DNA of 64,000 bases from Clostridium_AT radicumherbarum (GTDB lineage Bacteria > Bacillota > Clostridia > Clostridiales > Clostridiaceae), in the NCBI RefSeq assembly GCF_045310525.1, contig NZ_JBJHZY010000001.1, positions 620,001 to 684,000 on the forward strand. Reading direction: 5' to 3'. Positions within the stretch are counted from its first letter, which is position 1. Every line of letters begins with the position of its first letter. This document shows, in pieces, positions 1 through 8,070 of the stretch. Position numbers and translations under genes: made by a program. Under the pieces are notes generated by a model. The model had not been told where the DNA came from and ran no database searches. It saw only the letters and a list, made by a program, of their open reading frames with translations.

Positions 1-9
1 GAGGAGCAT

Positions 10-429
10 ATGAAAAGTTATAAATTCCAATTCAATGATAAAACCTATGAACTTAAAGAGGATAATTTAGATTACATTGCCAATGATGAAGCACAACCAG
101 TTGAAGGCATTGATAGGGATCTAATATTTGCTCTATTAAATGAGACAGATGAAGTTAATTTTGACGTAGAGTACTACGATAATCCATGTGAAAATTGCTT
201 TGCTGGTAAAAAGGAAAAAGCTAAGTTTTTTAGATTTCTTGAATACCACTTTTTCATCTTTACTAATAAAGGTGAATATATTATTAGCAATATATCAAAT
301 GAATTTAAAAATACTACAGCATCCCAGTTATTTAAATCAAATAAGGCAGACAACAGCTTTATTGTAAGCATTGCAGTTTGTGAAAATTGCGGACACTACT
401 CTATAGAAATTGATCAATGTGACATTTAG
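10..429 (+). CDS. Hypothetical small protein with paired cysteines
   Basis: A 139-residue soluble protein with no signal peptide or membrane segment. The start is supported by GAGGAG at positions 1-6. Two cysteine pairs are visible, a CENC near residues 60-63 (PCENCFAG) and a second CENC near residues 125-128 (CENCGHYS), with another Cys close to the C-terminus (QCDI). This suggests a structural zinc site or redox pair. The N-terminus (YKFQFNDKTYELKEDN) looks like a small beta-rich domain. It resembles small clostridial proteins of unknown function, possibly the DUF3785 type, but that is recalled, not tested. It is followed by a REP-like hairpin. I assign no function. Confidence 0.7.
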   Translation: MKSYKFQFNDKTYELKEDNLDYIANDEAQPVEGIDRDLIFALLNETDEVNFDVEYYDNPCENCFAGKKEKAKFFRFLEYHFFIFTNKGEYIISNISNEFKNTTASQLFKSNKADNSFIVSIAVCENCGHYSIEIDQCDI

Positions 430-453
430 GGAAGGATAAGTTTTATGAACATT

Positions 454-506
454 TCAAGGTTAAGGGACGGTTAATTCTTTAAGTGAATTTCCACCCTTAA
501 CCTTGA
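454..506. repeat. REP-like hairpin next to the RAYT gene
   Basis: Perfect 13-bp inverted arms (454-466 and 494-506, TCAAGGTTAAGGG and its complement) enclose a 27-nt interior with a second short stem (AATTC/GAATT). The left arm runs into the motif GGGACGGTTAA (464-474). That motif returns in the opposite orientation at 2527 and 2611, on the other side of the transposase. There is no T-run, so it is not a standard terminator. It fits a REP element mobilised by the neighbouring RAYT. Confidence 0.65.
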
Positions 507-647
507 ATAAGAAATATCTATCAATTAATATTTATTAAAAAATATTTAAATTTCAACTAAATATCAATCTATAACTTTAAGTGTAATATTTTCAATTTTA
601 AACAGCTTGTACAATACTTTAAAATTATTAATAATAAATTTCTGAAA

Positions 648-1559
648 TTAAGAACAAATATCTATAAATTCATAAACTATGTTTTTATATTTTTCATCAT
701 AGGTAATTAGATCCTTACCAATATCACAAAGCTTAGAAACACGTGATTGAGTTATATTGCCAATAATACCACAAATATCTTTACAACTAGAATTGCACAA
801 ATTTCTTAGCAATAGAACTAATAATGCTCTAGCTTTAACTACATTCTTATTATATTTTGCGTAAAGATTGGTTTTGCTTATATTCGTATATCTTGCAACG
901 TACGCAATTATATCTTCTGCCTTGAAATCTCTGTTTAGTATTTTACGTTCACTTCTATATTCAGTTGGTTCACTTTGAAATTCTGCTTCTTCTTCAGCTA
1001 TTAGTTGTGTTGATTCCAAAACTAATTTTATATAATGCTCCTTGGACTTATTAGAACATACACCGAAAAGGCTTTGAACAAATTTAAAATCAATAATTTG
1101 AAAAGCATCATTCCTCAATTTTAAATATATTCTTAGACTAGAAAAAGAGTAATCTTCAAGGTTATTTTCATACTCTGGTAAAGATGAAGGATTATTATGT
1201 ATATAGGCTGTTAATGTAAACAGGTATCTTTCATTGAAAACAATTTTGCTTTTAAATCTATCTTGAAATAGATGTCCATGTCTATTATGTTTTCTATTAA
1301 AATAACTAGCATATTTAAAATTTATACTATGCATTATCTTAGATATATCTGCACCATTAGAATCAATTATTATATGTAAATGATTATCCATTAGGCAGTA
1401 AGCATATACTTTAAAATTATAAATTTTTTGATAATCTTTAACAATATATAAATATTTTTTCTTATCTTCATCATCTTTGAAAAGATCAATTTCAGAGATG
1501 CTTCGGGCCATAATGTGATATATTGCTGTGTTTGACTTTATTCTTGCTTGTCTTGGCAT
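648..1559 (-). CDS. REP-associated tyrosine transposase (RAYT, IS200-like Y1 family)
   Basis: A 303-residue protein of the Y1 transposase superfamily. The N-terminal catalytic domain carries the HUH motif in DNHLHIIID near residue 60, the family opening MPRQARIKS, and the GHLFQDRFKS and YIHNNP blocks typical of RAYTs. The catalytic Tyr is expected shortly after HUH, around the TAYIHNNP helix. Residues about 190-303 are a helical extension with a DnaA/HTH-like look. RAYTs are single-copy domesticated transposases thought to nick and move REP palindromes. The ATG at 1559 is preferred over an upstream GTG because AGGTGA lies 5 nt before it. The gene looks intact. The ribosome binding site lies in one arm of an inverted repeat (1565-1616). 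Confidence 0.85.
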   Translation of the reverse strand: MPRQARIKSNTAIYHIMARSISEIDLFKDDEDKKKYLYIVKDYQKIYNFKVYAYCLMDNHLHIIIDSNGADISKIMHSINFKYASYFNRKHNRHGHLFQDRFKSKIVFNERYLFTLTAYIHNNPSSLPEYENNLEDYSFSSLRIYLKLRNDAFQIIDFKFVQSLFGVCSNKSKEHYIKLVLESTQLIAEEEAEFQSEPTEYRSERKILNRDFKAEDIIAYVARYTNISKTNLYAKYNKNVVKARALLVLLLRNLCNSSCKDICGIIGNITQSRVSKLCDIGKDLITYDEKYKNIVYEFIDICS

Positions 1560-1564
1560 AAAAA

Positions 1565-1616
1565 TCACCTCAATTATGGAATAATATATCTTGAATTATA
1601 TCCAAAATTGAGGTGA
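1565..1616 (-). promoter_or_regulatory. Inverted repeat masking the RAYT ribosome binding site
   Basis: The arms 1565-1580 and 1601-1616 are 16 bp with one mismatch and enclose a 20-nt AT loop. Read on the minus strand, the downstream arm contains AGGTGA, the ribosome binding site of the transposase, and the upstream arm contains TCACCT, so a transcript covering both arms would hide the site. The loop also carries TATAAT on the minus strand. A transcript initiated there would lack the pairing arm. This is the fold-back inhibition logic known for IS10 and IS200. Confidence 0.6.
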
Positions 1617-1642
1617 CATAGACAACTAATGATATTTGGCCA

Positions 1643-2392
1643 CTACTTGCCGGGGGTAAAGCTGCAGTAGCCAATTTTATCGCAAGATTCTTTCATTGTA
1701 ATCCAAAGGTTTTTATCTGAAAGAGTCTCAATTGAAGTAGGATAAAGAATATGATTTTCCTTATAAATATGATCTCTAAGGTTAAATATTAAATACTTAG
1801 CAGCATCATCTAATTGAGATTTAAAATCCATAAAATTCATTGATTCTACATTTTCAGCTAGTGACTTGATTTCTTTCTTTTTAGCTCTTAACATGTCATG
1901 TTCCATTCTCATTACCCTCGTTGGTCCTGTAACTCCTCTTGATTCGAGTTCTGGGAAAAGCACATCTTCTTCTCTTTTATGATGTGGTTCTGCTCCTAGG
2001 ATTTCAATGGCTACTTCTAAAAGTTCTTTAAACAAACCAGAATTATTATCAAAAGTCTCCATTTTCTGAATTTTACTATTTATATCTTCAAGTATTGTTA
2101 AACGCTTTAATATTTCATCATGTTCAGCAATTAATGTAGTTAATACATGGTCAGGTGTTAAGCTCACCTTTAATTTATCTAATTCATCTTTTAAAACTTC
2201 CATGTGAATATCACATAGATGTCTCAAATCTTCAGGTTTAGTTCCATTTTCAATTAATTTTTGTTCTGCTAATGATAATTCTAAAGGATCAACAGTTTTT
2301 ACCATTTCTAATGCGTTCTGTCTAAGTTCTGGTGTTATATCTCCAGAGTTTAATTTTTGTAATAAATCCACTAAATTATCTATTTTATTCAT
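1643..2392 (-). CDS. DUF438 / hemerythrin HHE-domain protein
   Basis: A 249-residue cytoplasmic protein. Residues about 1-75 match the DUF438 helical module (LVDLLQKLNSGDITPELRQN, then LRHLCDIHMEVLKDEL). Residues about 80-235 form a hemerythrin-like four-helix domain with histidine/glutamate ligands in HDEIL, PHHKREEDVLFP, RMEHDML and RDHIYKENHILYP. Such proteins bind a diiron centre and are linked to oxygen or nitric-oxide handling in anaerobes. No PAS domain follows, so this is the short form. The start has AGGAGAT upstream. It lies between the RAYT and a set of REP-like repeats and is probably monocistronic. Confidence 0.85.
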   Translation of the reverse strand: MNKIDNLVDLLQKLNSGDITPELRQNALEMVKTVDPLELSLAEQKLIENGTKPEDLRHLCDIHMEVLKDELDKLKVSLTPDHVLTTLIAEHDEILKRLTILEDINSKIQKMETFDNNSGLFKELLEVAIEILGAEPHHKREEDVLFPELESRGVTGPTRVMRMEHDMLRAKKKEIKSLAENVESMNFMDFKSQLDDAAKYLIFNLRDHIYKENHILYPTSIETLSDKNLWITMKESCDKIGYCSFTPGK

Positions 2393-2526
2393 TCAACAAT
2401 CTCCTCCAATTCATTTATTAATTAAATTATAGTTTTTTTAATTAATAATATCTGTGACTATAGTCAATATAAAATGTGATTTCAATCAAATTTTAACTCT
2501 GGATCAAGCGAAAGTAATGAAAATTA

Positions 2527-2622
2527 TTAACCGTCCCTCTTGAGATTATGCTATTGAATCGAAAATTGTTAACAGTTCCTCATTACTAATGAGTAAAGAG
2601 TAAAAAGTTGTTAACCGTCCCT
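2527..2622. repeat. Three REP-core motifs at exact 42-bp spacing
   Basis: The 12-mer TTAACCGTCCCT starts at 2527 and again at 2611. A degenerate copy, TTAACAGTTCCT, starts at 2569, so the three are spaced 42 bp apart. They are inverted relative to the copy at 464-474. They fill most of the 301-bp gap between the hemerythrin gene and the LevR-type regulator. The rest of that gap is AT-rich, and I recognise nothing else in it. Confidence 0.6.
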
Positions 2623-2693
2623 AAGTTCTTTGAAAAAAGTAATGCAAAAGCTTTGATGATTAGGTAGAATAAGGATAAGGAGGGGCGAGATTA

Positions 2694-5375
2694 ATGAAGA
2701 GAATTGATGTGGTATATGAAAAGCTTAAGGAACTTAGTTGCGGAACTGGAGTAAGTGCACTTGAAATTGCTGAAAAACTAAAATTAAGCAGGGCAAATGT
2801 AAGTAATGATTTAAATAGACTATGCGAAGAAGGGAAGGTTTCTAAAAGTAATGGAAGACCTGTACTTTTTACTATAATAGATGAAGTTGAAATGGAAACA
2901 GAAGTTACTGCTATTGATAAATTTGCTGCGCAAAATCAAAGTTTGTTTTCTTCTGTTGAGCAGGCAAAGGCAGCAATACTTTATCCACCCAAGGGGATGC
3001 ATATTCTTATTCTTGGAGATACTGGCGTTGGAAAATCAATGTTTGCTGGACTAATACATAGATATGCTATTGAAATGAATAAAATGGAAGAAGGTTCTCC
3101 TTTTATAACATTTAATTGTGCTGATTATGCTAATAATCCTCAGCTTTTAATAAGTCAGCTTTTTGGAAGTAAAAAGGGTGCATATACAGGTGCAGACTCA
3201 GATAAGATTGGATTAATTGAAAAGGCTAATGGAGGAATGTTATTTTTAGATGAGGTTCATAGATTGCCGCCAGAAGGACAGGAAATGTTCTTTACCTTTA
3301 TGGATAGAGGTAGTTTTAGAAGGCTTGGAGAAACAGAACAGGAGAGAAAAGCAAATGTTCTTATCGTTTCCGCAACTACAGAAAATCCTGATTCGGCACT
3401 ACTTAGAACCTTTACTAGAAGAATACCTATGATAATTCGCATTCCAGGACTTTCAGAAAGAAGTTTGGAAGAAAGATTCTATTTAATAAGCCATTTTTTT
3501 AAGGAAGAATCTTCTAGATTAGATAGAGAAATAATGGTTTCAGTAAATTCTATGAGAGCTTTCCTAAGTTATAATTGTACTAACAATGTAGGACAGCTAA
3601 AAACTGATATTCAGCTAGCCTGTGCAAAAGCTTATGCAGATTATGTTTCTAGAAAAAAAGGAAGCATCATGATAAATAGCAGAGAGCTTCCGGGTTATAT
3701 AAAGGATGGCCTTTACAAAGAAACTGAACACAGGCAAATATGGAATAAGCTAATTGGAATAAACAAGAGATATTGTACTTTTGACAAAAGTGAAGATAAC
3801 AACCTCTTTGAAGAAGAAGAAAGTGAAGAAAATATTTATGAAATGATTGATTTTAGAGTACATCAGCTTAAAGGTAGAGGTATAAGCGGAGATGAACTTG
3901 AAAAAGAAATGGAAAAAAATATTGAAGACTATTTTGCAAAATATTTATTAAGCGTAAATAGAAAAAATGATATTTCTACTCTTCAAAATGTTATTAGTGA
4001 AGAAATAATAAATGTAGCTGCTCAAATAGTAAGTTTTAGCGAAGATAGGCTAAGAAGAGTGCTAAGCCAAAAGGTTTATTATGGTATTGCTGTACATATT
4101 TCAAACTCTATAGAAAGAATAAAAAGAAATAGAAAAATTATAAATCCACAGCTTAATAGGATTAGAACAGAGCACAGTGATGAATTTGGTGTAGCGCTTG
4201 AATGCTTAAAAATTATTGAAAGTAACTTAGATATTACAATGCCAATAGATGAGGCAGGATTTTTAACTATGTTTCTTGCTTACAATGAACGAGATAACAT
4301 AGAACTACGAGAAGAAGTTAAAGTCATAGTTGTAGCTCATGGTAATTCAACTGCTACTTCAATATCCGAGGTAGCAAATAAGCTATTAGATGTAAAACAG
4401 GTAATTGGAATAAATGCACCACTAGAAGAAAAACCGCAACAGGTACTTCAAAGGTTAAAGAATCATGTGAAGGATGAAAATATAACTTCTGATATATTGC
4501 TTTTGGTTGATATGGGTTCACTCACAACCTTTGGAGAGGAGCTGCAAAAGGAATTTGAAATTAATACTAAAACAATACCACTAGTTAGTACTCTTCATGT
4601 TATTGAGGCAGCAAGGAAAGCTATGCTTGGTTATTCTTTAGATGAAGTATATAAAGATACCTTAAATGTTAATAGCTTCATTCAAAATGAAACAATAAGA
4701 TATCAGTTTGAAGATGAGGTAAAGCCGAGCCTTGTGATATTAACCATATGCACAACAGGAGAAGGAAGTGCATTATCTTTAAAAAACTTTCTTGAGGAAC
4801 AGCTTAAGTTTGACAAAGGATTTTTAGAAATAATCCCTATAAACTTAATAGATAAGGAAAATATAAACATTAGAATTAAAAAGCTTATAAAAGATAAGAA
4901 TCTGGTTTGCATAGTTAGTACCTTTGATGTAAACTTTAAGGTTCCTCAATTTGGACTACATGAGGTGTTAAACTTGACAGCAATTAGCACTATACAGCAG
5001 CTCATTGATATAGAAGCTACCTATATTAAAATGGGTGATACTTTAAAGCATCAACTTAAGAATGTAGATGGTAGTGAAGTCTTTAAAGATATAAGGAAAA
5101 TAATTTCTCAGGTAGAAGAAGAGCTTAACATAAAAATGGATACAGATATTTTAATAGGAGTTACACTTCATATGGGCTGTATGATTGATAGGCTTAAGAT
5201 TGGAGGAGCTATAATAGAGTTTGAAGATAGTGAGCAGTATATAAAGGAGAATCCGGAATTATACACAGTGGTTCAAAAGGCCTGCAGCTATTTAAATAAA
5301 AAATATAATATTAAAATTATAGAAGATGAAATTTGCTATATTATGAGTTATTTAAATACTAAAAACTACTCATAG
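2694..5375 (+). CDS. LevR-type sigma-54-dependent, PRD-containing PTS operon activator
   Basis: An 893-residue transcriptional activator. Residues 1-60 are a winged-HTH DNA-binding domain (VSALEIAEKLKLSRANVSND). Residues about 85-330 are an AAA+ sigma-54 activation domain with Walker A GDTGVGKS (about 108), the sigma-54-contacting loop GAYTGAD (about 162) and Walker B GGMLFLDE. A PRD follows near 430-530 (VHISNSIERIK), then a mannose-class EIIA-like domain with AHGNSTATS (about 549), an EIIB-like segment with a Cys near 685 (TICTTGEGS), and a second PRD near 780-890 (LHMGCMIDRLK). The family responds to PTS phosphorylation. The two sigma-54 promoters just downstream are its likely targets. 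The start has GGAGGGGCGAG upstream. Confidence 0.92.
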   Translation: MKRIDVVYEKLKELSCGTGVSALEIAEKLKLSRANVSNDLNRLCEEGKVSKSNGRPVLFTIIDEVEMETEVTAIDKFAAQNQSLFSSVEQAKAAILYPPKGMHILILGDTGVGKSMFAGLIHRYAIEMNKMEEGSPFITFNCADYANNPQLLISQLFGSKKGAYTGADSDKIGLIEKANGGMLFLDEVHRLPPEGQEMFFTFMDRGSFRRLGETEQERKANVLIVSATTENPDSALLRTFTRRIPMIIRIPGLSERSLEERFYLISHFFKEESSRLDREIMVSVNSMRAFLSYNCTNNVGQLKTDIQLACAKAYADYVSRKKGSIMINSRELPGYIKDGLYKETEHRQIWNKLIGINKRYCTFDKSEDNNLFEEEESEENIYEMIDFRVHQLKGRGISGDELEKEMEKNIEDYFAKYLLSVNRKNDISTLQNVISEEIINVAAQIVSFSEDRLRRVLSQKVYYGIAVHISNSIERIKRNRKIINPQLNRIRTEHSDEFGVALECLKIIESNLDITMPIDEAGFLTMFLAYNERDNIELREEVKVIVVAHGNSTATSISEVANKLLDVKQVIGINAPLEEKPQQVLQRLKNHVKDENITSDILLLVDMGSLTTFGEELQKEFEINTKTIPLVSTLHVIEAARKAMLGYSLDEVYKDTLNVNSFIQNETIRYQFEDEVKPSLVILTICTTGEGSALSLKNFLEEQLKFDKGFLEIIPINLIDKENINIRIKKLIKDKNLVCIVSTFDVNFKVPQFGLHEVLNLTAISTIQQLIDIEATYIKMGDTLKHQLKNVDGSEVFKDIRKIISQVEEELNIKMDTDILIGVTLHMGCMIDRLKIGGAIIEFEDSEQYIKENPELYTVVQKACSYLNKKYNIKIIEDEICYIMSYLNTKNYS

Positions 5376-5381
5376 AGAGTA

Positions 5382-5412
5382 ATAGGTGCGGGTAATTACC
5401 GCACTATTTTTA
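5382..5412 (+). terminator. Terminator after the LevR-type gene
   Basis: GTGCGG (5386-5391) pairs with CCGCAC (5399-5404), extended by ATA/TAT, and is followed by TATTTTTATA. Confidence 0.7.
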
Positions 5413-5464
5413 TATACCTATGATCAATATCCTTTGAAAGTTTAAATAATATTAATAGTGTTTT

Positions 5465-5478
5465 GGCATGATATTTGC
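5465..5478 (+). promoter_or_regulatory. Sigma-54 (-24/-12) promoter of the PTS IIA gene
   Basis: TTGGCATGATATTTGCT places GG at 5465-5466 and GC at 5477-5478, the required 12-bp register. Transcription should start near 5490. The inverted motif TAGTGTTTT overlaps the -24 element, as it does in the second promoter at 6080. Confidence 0.85.
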
Positions 5479-5608
5479 TTGTATATAAAGTAAAAGAAAT
5501 AATTAATATTTTCAAATTACAATAGTAATGAAGCCTGTGGTTTTAATTAATGAAAGTTATATGTACATGGATAAACAAAACACAACAACATTAGAAAGGG
5601 TGGTAGAC

Positions 5609-5920
5609 ATGGATTATCAAGAAATAATACTTAAAATTATCGTAAATGGGGGGGATGCCAGAAGTCATGCAATGGAAGCAATACAATTTGCAAAGATAGG
5701 AAAAATAGCTGAGGCAAGAGAAGCTCTTATAAAAGCAAATGATAATTTAGGAGAAGCTCACAAGGTACAAACTCATCTTATTCAGGAAGAAGCAGGTGGA
5801 AGATCCATGGAGGTAACTCTTCTCATGGTACATGCCCAAGATCATTTAATGAATGCAATAACCATAAAAGATATGGCTCAAGAATTTGTTGATATGTATG
5901 AAAAATTTTTAAAACAGTAA
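5609..5920 (+). CDS. PTS lactose/cellobiose-family EIIA component
   Basis: A 103-residue trimeric helical EIIA that passes phosphate from HPr to EIIB. The active-site His lies in the conserved MVHAQDHLM block near residue 76, and the GDARSHAMEAI stretch near the N-terminus is typical of the lactose/N,N'-diacetylchitobiose class. The ATG at 5609 is preferred over the in-frame ATG at 5528. It is preceded by AAAGGGTGG, the product then has the normal family length, and the extra 27 residues of the longer reading have no family counterpart. It is the first gene of the sigma-54-dependent PTS unit. Confidence 0.9.
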   Translation: MDYQEIILKIIVNGGDARSHAMEAIQFAKIGKIAEAREALIKANDNLGEAHKVQTHLIQEEAGGRSMEVTLLMVHAQDHLMNAITIKDMAQEFVDMYEKFLKQ

Positions 5921-5931
5921 GGGAACTTAAC

Positions 5932-6000
5932 AAAACACTAATTTATAAAAATTAAACACAAAGAAATAAATAAAACACTAGCATAAATTTTCAAAACACT
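5932..6000 (+). promoter_or_regulatory. Candidate activator sites (AAAACACT x3) upstream of the IIB promoter
   Basis: AAAACACTA is at 5932-5940 and 5972-5980, and AAAACACT at 5993-6000. The spacings of 40 and 21 bp are close to whole helical turns. The same motif occurs inverted (TAGTGTTTT) over the -24 element of both sigma-54 promoters. This fits an upstream activating region for the LevR-type protein. Confidence 0.55.
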
Positions 6001-6079
6001 GAGTATAAATAAAGTGATAAAGCACAGAGATATTAGCTTATTAATTGAAAATCATAGTTTTTAATAAAAATAGTGTTTT

Positions 6080-6093
6080 GGCACAAAAATTGC
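6080..6093 (+). promoter_or_regulatory. Second sigma-54 promoter, in front of PTS IIB
   Basis: TTGGCACAAAAATTGCT is a near-consensus TGGCAC-N5-TTGC element with GG at 6080-6081 and GC at 6092-6093. It lies about 50 bp before the IIB start, so IIB and IIC can be expressed apart from IIA. Confidence 0.88.
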
Positions 6094-6141
6094 TAGTTAT
6101 ACCAATAAATAAAATATATTACAAAAAAGGAGGTTGTTGTA

Positions 6142-6447
6142 ATGAAGAGAATTACTTTAGTATGCGGTGCTGGAATGTCCACAAGCTTACTTGTTGTAAA
6201 GATGGAAAAGGCTGCTGTTAAGCTTGGAGTAGAAGCTAAAATTATTGCAGTAGCAGAAGCTGAACTTAAACACCACATAGAAAATACTGATGTTTTACTA
6301 CTTGGACCACAGGTAAGATTTTTGCTAAATAAATATAAAGCTGCCTATGAGCCAAAGGGAATTGTTGTTGATGTTATAAACAGCATTGACTATGGAATGA
6401 TGAATGGAGAAAAAGTTTTAAACTATGCATTAAGTCTATTTAAATAG
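6142..6447 (+). CDS. PTS lactose/cellobiose-family EIIB component
   Basis: A 101-residue EIIB domain that takes phosphate from EIIA onto a cysteine and gives it to the incoming sugar. The phosphocysteine is in the P-loop-like VCGAGMSTSLLV at residues 6-17, and the LLGPQVRF block near residue 55 is typical of cellobiose/chitobiose EIIB. The ribosome binding site is AAAGGAGG. It is followed after 118 bp by the matching EIIC, and its own sigma-54 promoter lies directly upstream. Confidence 0.93.
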   Translation: MKRITLVCGAGMSTSLLVVKMEKAAVKLGVEAKIIAVAEAELKHHIENTDVLLLGPQVRFLLNKYKAAYEPKGIVVDVINSIDYGMMNGEKVLNYALSLFK

Positions 6448-6565
6448 TTTTCGTTAAGGTAATATAAATGAAAATTAAGGCAGTTCATTCCATAAATTTA
6501 AATAGTTATCATTAAGCCAATGGCTTATGAAATTATAATAATTTAATAAAACAGGGGGAATTACA

Positions 6566-7858
6566 ATGAAAAAAATTATTGAATTCCTGGAAAAGTACTT
6601 TGTGCCTTTTGCAGGAAAAGTCGGTTCTCAAAGACATCTTGTGGCTATACGTGATGGTTTTGTTGCTATTATGCCTTTGATTTTAATTGGCTCATTAGCA
6701 GTTCTATTCAATAATCTGCCAATACCAGGCTGGACTGATTTTATGAAGAGCATTTTTGGGGATCAATGGAATAGCTTTGGCGGTAACTTGTGGAATGGTA
6801 CATTTGCTATAATGTCACTCTTAGTTGTTTTCACTATAAGCTATAATCTTGCCAAATCTTATGAAAAAGACGGACTTACAGCTGGTATAGTATCCTTTGC
6901 GTCCTTATTAATGCTTTATGCTGGATCGGCTAAGGATTGGGCAATACCATTTGCTTTCTTAGGAGCTCAAGGACTATTTGTTTCATTATTTGTAGCTTTA
7001 GTTGCAACAGAAATTTTTGTTAAGCTAATGGGCAATAAGAAGCTTGTTATTAAAATGCCTGATGGAGTTCCACCAGCAGTTTCAAGATCCTTTGCAGCAT
7101 TACTTCCTTCTATGATTACTCTAATTGTTTTTTGCATAATAAGAATAGTTCTTACAGATATAGGCGTTCCGGATATTCATAATTATATTTTTACTATTAT
7201 TCAAAAACCACTATTAGGATTAGCAAGCAGTCTAGGAGCAGCTTTACTAGTTGTATTCTTAATTCATCTTTTATGGTTCTTTGGATTACATGGAGCAAAT
7301 ATATTACTACCAATAACAAGTGCATTATTCTTACCTTTGATGGATGCTAATGTTAAGGCTTTTGCAGCAGGTCAAGCAGGACCTAATATAATAACCTCCA
7401 CCTTCTTTGATACATTTGTATATATGGGAGGAGCAGGATCAGCAATTTGCTTACTTATAGCAATATTTATTGTAGGTAAAAGAGAAGAAAATAAGGCAAA
7501 GGCAAGATTAGGTATTGCACCTTCGTTATTCAATATTAATGAACCAGTTTTGTTTGGTATGCCACTTGTATTAAATCCTATTTATGTTATACCTTTTATT
7601 TTAACACCTTTAGTATTAACAATTACAAGCTATGCAGCAATGGCAGCTCACATAGTTCCTAAGACAATTGCTTTAGTACACTGGACTATGCCTCCAATAA
7701 TCAGCGGTTTCTTAGCAACAGGTTCAGTAATGGGAATAGTTTTACAATTAGTAAATTTAGCAATAGGTATTGTAATTTATATTCCTTTTGTAGCAGTATC
7801 TGAAAAATATGCAAAGAATTTAGAGACTAGTAATTCTTCAAAATCTTTAAATATGTAA
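6566..7858 (+). CDS. PTS lactose/cellobiose-family EIIC permease
   Basis: A 430-residue integral membrane protein forming the sugar channel of the PTS. It has about ten hydrophobic segments and the family blocks RHLVAIRDGF near the start, PDGVPPAVSRSF, HLLWFFGLHGAN, and NINEPVLFGMPLVLNP, where Glu is the conserved substrate-site residue. Length and motifs match CelB/ChbC-type EIIC. The substrate is not set by sequence alone. The adjoining MupG-like hydrolase suggests a muramic-acid-containing or amino-sugar disaccharide. Confidence 0.93.
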   Translation: MKKIIEFLEKYFVPFAGKVGSQRHLVAIRDGFVAIMPLILIGSLAVLFNNLPIPGWTDFMKSIFGDQWNSFGGNLWNGTFAIMSLLVVFTISYNLAKSYEKDGLTAGIVSFASLLMLYAGSAKDWAIPFAFLGAQGLFVSLFVALVATEIFVKLMGNKKLVIKMPDGVPPAVSRSFAALLPSMITLIVFCIIRIVLTDIGVPDIHNYIFTIIQKPLLGLASSLGAALLVVFLIHLLWFFGLHGANILLPITSALFLPLMDANVKAFAAGQAGPNIITSTFFDTFVYMGGAGSAICLLIAIFIVGKREENKAKARLGIAPSLFNINEPVLFGMPLVLNPIYVIPFILTPLVLTITSYAAMAAHIVPKTIALVHWTMPPIISGFLATGSVMGIVLQLVNLAIGIVIYIPFVAVSEKYAKNLETSNSSKSLNM

Positions 7859-7865
7859 GATAAAC

Positions 7866-7957
7866 TAGACACGGAGTTAATTAGAATACAAATATGCACA
7901 GTAGAGCCTAATTTAAACAAATATGTGCATTGGTGTATTTTGTATAACCCGTGTCTA
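7866..7957 (+). other. Long imperfect hairpin between the EIIC and mupG-like genes
   Basis: TAGACACGG (7866-7874) pairs perfectly with CCGTGTCTA (7949-7957). Inside it, 7885-7900 pairs imperfectly with 7923-7939. The whole forms a structure of about 90 nt without a T-tract. It may protect the 3' end of the EIIC message or attenuate the downstream gene. Confidence 0.5.
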
Positions 7958-7972
7958 ATTATTTAAATGGAG

Positions 7973-8041
7973 ACCAAATGATAATAATCATTTGGTGGGG
8001 TAAATATGAATATTAGGAGTGTAACAATAAATAATTGTTAC
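7973..8041 (+). promoter_or_regulatory. Two palindromes upstream of the mupG-like gene
   Basis: ACCAAATGA/TCATTTGGT (7973-7981 and 7988-7996) and GTAACAAT/ATTGTTAC (8021-8028 and 8034-8041) are perfect 9-bp and 8-bp arms. Both lie just before the ribosome binding site at 8061 and could be operators or small RNA hairpins. Confidence 0.4.
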
Positions 8042-8070
8042 GTACTGCATAAGTAATACAAGGAGGGATT

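Noticed and set aside
454..506. Hairpin after the first gene as a terminator.
   Set aside because: There is no T-run, and it contains the GGGACGGTTAA core shared with the other side of the RAYT, so a REP-like element is the better call, although it may still affect transcript ends.
5528..5608. Longer N-terminus for PTS IIA starting at 5528.
   Set aside because: No ribosome binding site lies there, and the extra residues do not resemble the family. The ATG at 5609 has AAAGGGTGG and gives normal length.
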